Source: Candidatus Gastranaerophilales bacterium
GTDB taxonomy: Bacteria; Cyanobacteriota; Vampirovibrionia; Gastranaerophilales; Gastranaerophilaceae
DNA length: 64,000 nt
Direction of reading: 5' to 3'
Assembly: GCA_900769645.1 (NCBI GenBank)
Contig: CAAGHI010000005.1
Coordinates: 100,492 to 164,491, forward strand
In this document: piece after piece, positions 46,852 through 52,796 of the stretch
Layout of the letters: each line of letters starts with the position of its first letter
How positions within the stretch are numbered: position 1 is the stretch's first letter
Made by a program: the position numbers and the translations under genes
Notes under the pieces: model-generated
Databases searched by the model: none
What the model saw: the letters and a program-made list of their open reading frames with translations, nothing else
What the model was told of the DNA's origin: nothing

Positions 46852-46927
46852 GGGCGTTTAGCTCAGTTGGTAGAGCGCCTCCCTTACAAGGAGGATGTCA
46901 GAAGTTCGAGTCTTCTAACGCCCACCA
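46852..46927 (+). tRNA. tRNA-Val (TAC anticodon)
   Basis: This is a complete 76-nt cloverleaf with encoded CCA. The acceptor GGGCGTT/AACGCCC pairs fully. The anticodon loop CTTACAA gives anticodon TAC. The T-loop TTCGAGT is standard. Confidence 0.97.
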
Positions 46928-46936
46928 TTTAAAAAC

Positions 46937-46960
46937 AAGAGCCGAAAGGCTCTTTTTTAG
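46937..46960 (+). terminator. Terminator of tRNA-Val
   Basis: AAGAGCC-GAAA-GGCTCTT is followed by a T-run, ten bases after the tRNA. Confidence 0.85.
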
Positions 46961-47112
46961 TAAAAATTTTTATTTTGCTTAAAATCTGTTTATGATCTGC
47001 TAGTACAGAACTATATGTTAAACACAGAGTAAGAGATACTCTTATCGAAAAGGAACCCACTTACAACATTATGTAGACTCTCGGGTTGGTTCCCGACTAG
47101 AAAGGAGTCAGT

Positions 47113-47193
47113 ATGGGTAATTTCAATATAAGTTTATTATTAATCTTTATGATTTTATTTGTATTAAAAAACGGCTCTAACCGAAAAGGCTAG
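47113..47193 (+). CDS. 26-residue hydrophobic peptide, candidate type I toxin
   Basis: A 26-codon ORF, MGNFNISLLLIFMILFVLKN then GSNRKG, starts seven bases after AAAGGAG. It has a single hydrophobic helix and a positively charged tail, the usual look of type I toxins. The ribosome site lies next to GACTC/GAGTC arms that can pair. An antisense promoter and terminator overlap the 3' end. No similarity to a named toxin is claimed. The alternative is a small membrane peptide with another role. Confidence 0.5.
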   Translation: MGNFNISLLLIFMILFVLKNGSNRKG

Positions 47194-47249
47194 GAGCCGC
47201 TTTGACTCTCATAAGAGTATCCTGTAGTTTCCGCAAACTACCACTCTGT
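47166..47249 (-). ncRNA. Candidate antisense RNA to the 26-codon ORF
   Basis: A predicted RNA of about 84 nt runs leftwards from near 47,249 to a terminator with stem CGGCTC/GAGCCG (47,172-47,199) and six Ts on the minus strand (47,166-47,171). It overlaps the last ten codons of the 26-codon ORF and its 3' region. Confidence 0.5.
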
Positions 47250-47255
47250 GTCTTT

Positions 47256-47284
47256 ATTATAAACTATTGTTTTATTTTTTTCAA
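47256..47284 (-). promoter_or_regulatory. Antisense promoter
   Basis: On the minus strand TTGAAA (47,284-47,279) and TATAAT (47,261-47,256) are 17 bases apart, close to consensus. Confidence 0.65.
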
Positions 47285-47408
47285 GTCTTTTGAGCAAAAA
47301 GCATGAAGATTTATTGCAAAGCTATGATATTGCTAGGCTGAAACAAATTTTTTAATTCACTCAAATAAATGATTTTATAATCTAAAATGTTTGTACTATA
47401 ATATCGTT

Positions 47409-48776
47409 ATGATGAACGTTCAGAACATAGTCGACAGAATTCGAGAAATTATAGACGATGAAACGCTTGATCAGCTAAAAGAAGAGTTGAACAGCTATCA
47501 CGTTGCCGATTTGGCTGATATTTTTCAGGCGTTGAAGCCTGAAGAAAGGCTTCAATGTTTTAAGCTTCTCGAAATTGATAAAGCTGCTGATTTGATGGAA
47601 TATTTGCCTCCTCAAATGCAGGTTGAATTGCTCGGCGATGTTGATCAAAATTTTGCATCTCAAATTATTACCCAATTGCCACACGATGCTGCGGCTGACG
47701 TTTTGGGTGATATGGAAGAAGATGAAAGTGAAACATATTTAGACAAACTGCCACACAAGTTTTCGGAAGAAGTTCGTGAACTTTTGACATACAACGAAGA
47801 TACTGCCGGCGGTATTATGAACCCTGTTGTGCTTACTGTTAATTGTGATATGAGTGTTCAAGATGTCTTAAATCATATCAGGATTAAGGCGGAAGAGGAC
47901 AATATGGAACTTTATTACGTCTATGTTGTTGACAAGCAAAATCACCTTTTGGGCGTCGTTTCGCTTAGAAAACTTTTGACTTCTCCAATAAATCAAAAAG
48001 TTGAAGATATAATGATTTCTGATATTGTAAAACTGCACGTTGACGATTACAGTGACTACATTATTGATGAATTTATGAAATACCAATATAACGCTTTGCC
48101 TGTTGTTGACTTGTATAACAGGTTAAAGGGAATGATTACTTGGGACGATGTTCATGACTTGTTTGAAGAAGAAACAACTGAAGAAATCTACCAATCATCT
48201 GGTATTTCGACAGAAGTTGTTGATGAAGATGAAATTCTTTCCGGTAATATTTTCCGTTCAATTCGCGCAAGAACTCCATGGTTGTTTATTACGCTGATTG
48301 GAGAATTTATTGCTGTAAATGTTGGTAATCATTTCGATCATACATTACAAGCTTTGCCGATAATCGCAATTTTTATGCCGCTTTTGGCAGGTTTAGGCGG
48401 AAATATCGGGACACAAAGTATTACATTGATGGTTCGTGGTCTTTCGACTGGGCAAATTACTGTTTCTTCGGCAGTTCATCATATTTTGAGAGAAGCTTGT
48501 ATTGGATTTTTTATCGGAACGATTTTTGGTGTGCTAGTAACTCTTGTTTGTTGGGGGTGGCAGCACAGCAAGGCGCTTGGCGCCGTTGTAGGTTTGGCTA
48601 TGGCAATTAATATGACGATTGCCACAGTTATTGGTACATTTACACCGTTTGCCTTGAAGGCAATGAAGGTAGATCCTGCTGTCGCATCAGGTCCCGTAAT
48701 TGCGACAACTATTGATGTGTTAGGGTTGGCAATTTATTTTACGTTGGTGTCAACTTTCTTAATTAAAGTTATGTAA
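47409..48776 (+). CDS. mgtE: Magnesium transporter MgtE
   Basis: The protein has about 455 residues. The N-terminal superhelical domain (YHVADLADIFQALKPEERLQ) is followed by two CBS domains (about 130-255), then a plug helix and five membrane helices (PIIAIFMPLLAGLGGNIGTQ; GPVIATTIDVLGLAIYFT). MgtE is a Mg2+ channel gated by cytosolic Mg2+. The ATG at 47,409 is preferred. TATAAT at 47,397-47,402 ends six bases before it and no ribosome site exists, so the mRNA may be leaderless. Confidence 0.95.
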   Translation: MMNVQNIVDRIREIIDDETLDQLKEELNSYHVADLADIFQALKPEERLQCFKLLEIDKAADLMEYLPPQMQVELLGDVDQNFASQIITQLPHDAAADVLGDMEEDESETYLDKLPHKFSEEVRELLTYNEDTAGGIMNPVVLTVNCDMSVQDVLNHIRIKAEEDNMELYYVYVVDKQNHLLGVVSLRKLLTSPINQKVEDIMISDIVKLHVDDYSDYIIDEFMKYQYNALPVVDLYNRLKGMITWDDVHDLFEEETTEEIYQSSGISTEVVDEDEILSGNIFRSIRARTPWLFITLIGEFIAVNVGNHFDHTLQALPIIAIFMPLLAGLGGNIGTQSITLMVRGLSTGQITVSSAVHHILREACIGFFIGTIFGVLVTLVCWGWQHSKALGAVVGLAMAINMTIATVIGTFTPFALKAMKVDPAVASGPVIATTIDVLGLAIYFTLVSTFLIKVM

Positions 48777-48791
48777 AAAGGTATGAAAAAT

Positions 48792-50120
48792 ATGACAAAT
48801 CAATCACAAAGAAGAAGAGAATATAGTACGAGAACTTTTATTAAACGTGCAAAACAGCCGAAAGAAGAAAAATCATCTTTTGCTAAGGTTTTAATTGGTA
48901 TGTTTATTGTATTTATCGGTGTAATTTTGAGTATTTTTGTGCTTGCTGATAATGAAAACTTTTTGGAAGAGCATTTTGGTGAAGATTCAATTATTACAAA
49001 GATTTTTCAAAAATTTACTATTAGTAATCACAACAAGGAACATGCTGATTTTGCCTTGCCATTTGGTTTAAGGCGTCAAAATATTCTTTTCCTCGGAGTT
49101 GATGCGAGTGGAAACCCAAATGATTTGTGGACAGGAACAAGGACAGATACAATAATCTTGGTTAATATTGATCCGAGAACAAAGTCAGTAAATGCGTTGT
49201 CTATTCCTCGTGACAGTAAAGTTTATCTTCCTGGGGATAAAGGTGTTAATAAGATTAACGCAGCACACGCTCTTGGCGGAATTGAGATGACAAAACGCAC
49301 TATTGAGGATACTTTGGGTGTTCATATTGATAAATATATTATGGTTCATGATAGCGCAGTAAAAGAGATTGTTGATGCTATGGACGGACTTGATGTTTAT
49401 GTTGAAAAACCAATGCATTACAACGATAATGCCGGTCATTTGCATATTAATTTTACGAAAGGCGAACATCACCTTGACGGTCAACAAGCTGTTGAATATT
49501 TGAGATTTAGGCATGATGCTTTGGGTGATATTGGTAGAACTCAACGTCAACAATGGCTTTTGAGAAGTCTTTTGACTAAGATGAAACAGCCATCTACTAT
49601 TACAAAAATTCCTGATATTATCTCAGTTGCAAAGAAATATGTTAAGACTGATATGTCTTTCTATGAAATGAGTCAGTACGCAGCATTAACAAAACATATT
49701 GATATGGATAAGATTGAAGTTGCAATGCTTCCTGGTGCGCCAAATCAAAGAGGTTATATCAGCTATTGGATTTTAGATCCTGAAAAAACTCAAGAGGTTG
49801 TAAATAGGGTTATCTATAGAGATAATAAAGGTGCATTTGATGAAACAACACCTGTGACGGCTAGTGTTTTGTCATCTAATAATGCAAGAGGTGCTCAGAT
49901 GGCGGCTAATTTAAAAGAGGCAGGTATTGAAGTTAAATGCACAGGTCATACTTCAAGAGCGCATTCTCAGTTTATTGCTCATTCAAGCAAAATTACAAAT
50001 GACTATTATAATCACTTGGTTAAGAAAAACGAAGCTTTTGCTGGATTTCAATTCGTTTATGACCCTGTAAATTATCAATGTGGTGATACTGATTTCACAA
50101 TTGTGTTGTCTGGAAATTAG
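48792..50120 (+). CDS. LytR-CpsA-Psr (LCP) family protein
   Basis: The protein has about 442 residues: a cytoplasmic basic tail, one membrane helix (VLIGMFIVFIGVILSIFVLA), an LCP domain (NILFLGVDASG, RTDTIILVNIDP, SIPRDSKVYLP, LRFRHDALGDIGRTQRQQ) and a C-terminal LytR_C domain. LCP proteins attach glycans to the cell wall. The ATG at 48,792 has AAAAAGG ten bases upstream; the ATG at 48,783 lies only one base from it. In a diderm this could serve peptidoglycan-linked polymers. Confidence 0.9.
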   Translation: MTNQSQRRREYSTRTFIKRAKQPKEEKSSFAKVLIGMFIVFIGVILSIFVLADNENFLEEHFGEDSIITKIFQKFTISNHNKEHADFALPFGLRRQNILFLGVDASGNPNDLWTGTRTDTIILVNIDPRTKSVNALSIPRDSKVYLPGDKGVNKINAAHALGGIEMTKRTIEDTLGVHIDKYIMVHDSAVKEIVDAMDGLDVYVEKPMHYNDNAGHLHINFTKGEHHLDGQQAVEYLRFRHDALGDIGRTQRQQWLLRSLLTKMKQPSTITKIPDIISVAKKYVKTDMSFYEMSQYAALTKHIDMDKIEVAMLPGAPNQRGYISYWILDPEKTQEVVNRVIYRDNKGAFDETTPVTASVLSSNNARGAQMAANLKEAGIEVKCTGHTSRAHSQFIAHSSKITNDYYNHLVKKNEAFAGFQFVYDPVNYQCGDTDFTIVLSGN

Positions 50121-50129
50121 TTTTCATAA

Positions 50130-50203
50130 GTGCTTGTAGCTCAGCTGGATAGAGCGTTTCCCTCCGAAGGAAAAGGTCGTGCGTTCAAATCGCATCAGGC
50201 ACA
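50130..50203 (+). tRNA. tRNA-Arg (CCG anticodon)
   Basis: This is a 74-nt cloverleaf, acceptor GTGCTTG/CAGGCAC. The anticodon loop CTCCGAA gives CCG. The T-loop TTCAAAT is standard. CCA is not encoded, unlike the tRNA-Val. It sits ten bases after the LCP gene and shares the transcript or has an internal promoter. Confidence 0.95.
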
Positions 50204-50208
50204 AATAA

Positions 50209-50232
50209 AAGGGAAGGTGTAATCTTCCTTTT
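50209..50232 (+). terminator. Terminator of tRNA-Arg
   Basis: GGAAG-N7-CTTCC is followed by TTTTT, five bases after the tRNA. Confidence 0.75.
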
Positions 50233-50330
50233 TGTTTATATATGTAAACAAATCTGTTCCAAACTAGCAAATATATATATTTAGTGCCATTATAATTTTA
50301 TATTAGTCAAAAATAGAAAGGTTTATTATA

Positions 50331-51422
50331 ATGGTAAAAATTACACCGGTTGATATTTCAAAGGTTTACACAGAAGCTGCAAAGGCAGCCAAAAGACCAA
50401 GAGTTAGAATTCAAAGAGGCGCAACAAAGATTACTGAAGAAGAAATTGCTGCCAATAAAGGAGTTCGGAGAACAGCTAATCAATATATAAGAAAATCGAC
50501 AGAAGAACAAATTTATTCTAACTATTTACAATTAGCAACATTGAATGGCAAATCTCGATTTCGTTCAAAACAAACTTCTGGTATTATCAATACATTGAAC
50601 TGGTATCAAACGACACAAGATAAAATGACTTTGTTGAAGGAAATGCTTTCTATTGGTACAGAACATGGAACGCCGCTTAAAACTTCTGAAATTAAAGGGT
50701 ATTTGTTTGTAACTTCAGGTATGACAGAAAAGGAACAAAATAATGTTCTTGATTTTCTTAGAATGTCAAAAGAGTTTGTTGAAGAAGGGGGTTCTGAAAA
50801 AGAGTTGAGAAAAATTTATCCGTATCAAGGTTTTAGATACCAAAATCTCGGATTAGTCGCAGATGCATCAGAACAGACTCAAGATTATGTTTTGCATACT
50901 TTATATGACAAAGAAATTTTGAAAAAATATGCAGAGAAAAATCAAAAATTTTATACAACACAAATGGCGCAATCTTCTCCGATATTGTCAGAAGCTTTGA
51001 CAAATGAACGTAATCTTCCGTTGGTTCGTGCAGTAGCAAAGGCGGACGATATTCAATCAATGTTTAGTTTAGTACGTATTCTTGGTGTAAATGAAACTGT
51101 TATGCATTCTGCAAATTCATTGACTGATATTTTGAAACTTACAGGCAATGGAAATCTTGTTATGGATTTGTCAAAAGCTTTTTATCCTGCTGAGATTAAA
51201 CAAATTGCACAAGCGTTAAAGACTCAAGCAAATAAAGGCGGATTGCTTAAAAAACAAGTTGAGTATATGGGAAATTATAATTCTAGTAAGTATATTACCA
51301 AAGGTAAAAAAGGATTTTTATCTACTACTCGTAATGAAATATTAAATGAACTCGGATTGTCTGGTAAAGTTAAATTGATTTCAATGGGTTCAGAACCAGG
51401 TTACAATAAATACAAACATTAG
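50331..51422 (+). CDS. Unknown soluble protein
   Basis: The 363-residue protein has a basic head (AAKAAKRPRVRIQRGATK) and a mostly helical remainder without membrane segments. AAAGG lies ten bases before the ATG, and TATATATA lies upstream (50,271). No known domain is visible. It heads a three-gene unit with the next two genes, spaced 12 and 5 bases. A lineage-specific function is likely. Confidence 0.6.
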   Translation: MVKITPVDISKVYTEAAKAAKRPRVRIQRGATKITEEEIAANKGVRRTANQYIRKSTEEQIYSNYLQLATLNGKSRFRSKQTSGIINTLNWYQTTQDKMTLLKEMLSIGTEHGTPLKTSEIKGYLFVTSGMTEKEQNNVLDFLRMSKEFVEEGGSEKELRKIYPYQGFRYQNLGLVADASEQTQDYVLHTLYDKEILKKYAEKNQKFYTTQMAQSSPILSEALTNERNLPLVRAVAKADDIQSMFSLVRILGVNETVMHSANSLTDILKLTGNGNLVMDLSKAFYPAEIKQIAQALKTQANKGGLLKKQVEYMGNYNSSKYITKGKKGFLSTTRNEILNELGLSGKVKLISMGSEPGYNKYKH

Positions 51423-51434
51423 GAGAGAAGTGTT

Positions 51435-51869
51435 ATGGAATTAACTATACAAAATAAGTCAAATCAAAGTTTTACATCATTAAAACCTATTCCAAAGTTG
51501 GCTAAAAAAATTGGTGGAAGTGCTTTGCAAGAGGCAACACCGGCTTTGGAAAAATTAGCAAATGATGTGGATCTTGAAATTATTCCGAAAAAGGGATTTT
51601 TCAGCAAGATTAAAAGTTTGATTTTCTTTGTAACAAATAAAAATGAAAAAGATGGCAGATTTTTTAGTTTGTCAATCGATCCTAAAAAATACCTGGAAGG
51701 TAATAATACAACGCATTACAAGCAAGTTGACAGTTTCACGAAGGAAAATATTCTGGAAGCTGCACAAGCTGCAAAAGATTTGAATACAAAAGGACTTAAA
51801 GTTCCTAAAAAATCAGTAACAATCATGCCTGCTGATGCTGTAATATTAGCTAAGTTTATGCAAAAATAG
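51435..51869 (+). CDS. Unknown small protein
   Basis: The 144-residue protein has an N-terminal SNQSFTSLKPIPK stretch that matches the Phe-x-Ser/Gly style seen in other unknown proteins here. Then comes a compact alpha/beta part with ITNKNEK-like basic loops. GAGAG precedes the ATG. It lies 12 bases after the 363-residue gene. The function is unknown. Confidence 0.55.
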   Translation: MELTIQNKSNQSFTSLKPIPKLAKKIGGSALQEATPALEKLANDVDLEIIPKKGFFSKIKSLIFFVTNKNEKDGRFFSLSIDPKKYLEGNNTTHYKQVDSFTKENILEAAQAAKDLNTKGLKVPKKSVTIMPADAVILAKFMQK

Positions 51870-51874
51870 TTGGT

Positions 51875-52546
51875 ATGAAATTTCGATATGCACGAGATGC
51901 GTTTGGATATCTTATTCAAAAATATGAAATAAAAGAGGTTTTTATGCCTTATTATTTGTGTGATGTTATGCGTCATACTGCGGTTGCAAATGGTACAAAA
52001 CCTATTTTTTATCATATAGATGACAATTTTATGCCATTGCAAGAATTCCCACGTGACGCTTATGTGCTTTATCCAAATTATTTTGGAATTTGTGCTAAAA
52101 ACGTTGAAAAACTCGAAAAGCTTTATCCAAAATTAATAGTTGATAATGCTCATGCTTATTTTGAAAAGCCGAGTGGATTTGCGTGTTTTAATTCTGCTAA
52201 AAAGTTTTTGCCGGTTAAAGAAGGCGCAAATTTGTGGATAAAAGATATATGTGAGAATTGTATTGCACTTGAAAAACCTGATTATAAAAGACGTGAAATG
52301 TTTATGAAATATCATAAGATGTTATCTGATAATGAGTTATATGTTGATATTTCAGAAAGTTTTATCCCGTTTTGTTATCCTTATTTGGCGCCTAGTGTTG
52401 AAATTGCTGATAAGCTTGTTGAAAAATTGACAGCTGATGGGAAAACTATTTATCGTTACTGGAATAATTTACCAAAATCATTTAATGAATATAAGTTTTA
52501 TAGTCGGCTTGTGCCGCTTCCATTGAAATGTAGAGAAAATGACTAA
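51875..52546 (+). CDS. Short DegT-like PLP-aminotransferase-related protein
   Basis: The 223-residue protein resembles a shortened DegT/DnrJ fold: VFMPYYLCDVMRHTAVANGT, YVLYPNYFGICAKNVEKLEK, IVDNAHAYFEKPSGFACFN and SAKKFLPVKEGANLW, where the lysine in SAKKF could bind PLP. It is about 60% of normal length. It could form sugar aminotransferases for surface glycans, or be inactive. It follows two unknown genes closely. Confidence 0.5.
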   Translation: MKFRYARDAFGYLIQKYEIKEVFMPYYLCDVMRHTAVANGTKPIFYHIDDNFMPLQEFPRDAYVLYPNYFGICAKNVEKLEKLYPKLIVDNAHAYFEKPSGFACFNSAKKFLPVKEGANLWIKDICENCIALEKPDYKRREMFMKYHKMLSDNELYVDISESFIPFCYPYLAPSVEIADKLVEKLTADGKTIYRYWNNLPKSFNEYKFYSRLVPLPLKCREND

Positions 52547-52561
52547 TGAAGTGGCAATTTT

Positions 52562-52677
52562 CGTCATTCTGAGGTTCTTTAGAACCGAAAGAATCCAGTT
52601 TATTTTTAGTAATGTTAATTTGAAAAAGTTCCAATTTTTTATTAGCTGGATTACTTCGCTAAACGCTCGTAATGACG
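52562..52677. repeat. MITE-like element with imperfect terminal inverted repeats
   Basis: A 116-base element starts CGTCATTCTGAGGTTC and ends with AATGACG. The left arm (to GAATCCAG) and right arm (from CTGGATTACTTCG) are imperfect complements of about 35 bases. It lies between genes and has no ORF. The start matches the repeat at 11,475-11,514. Confidence 0.6.
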
Positions 52678-52796
52678 GCTGATAGCTACTATTGTAGATA
52701 ACTATATTGAAAATTTATGTAAATATTTATTACAAAAGTAGCAAAAAATATTTTTAGCGGGTTATAAATAAAAAACAGTTTTTTAGTGAGGTGTTA

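Larger units (their letters stand above)
47022..47251 (+). other. Paired ends around the 26-codon ORF (possible toxin mRNA)
   Basis: ACACAGAGT (47,022-47,030) and GATACTCTTAT (47,035-47,045) are the inverse complements of ACTCTGTGT (47,243-47,251) and ATAAGAGTATC (47,211-47,221). A plus-strand RNA could therefore close its ends on itself, as in some type I toxin messages. Between them lie the hairpins CGGG-TTGGTT-CCCG (before the ribosome site) and GTAGTTT-CCGC-AAACTAC (47,224-47,241). Confidence 0.5.
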
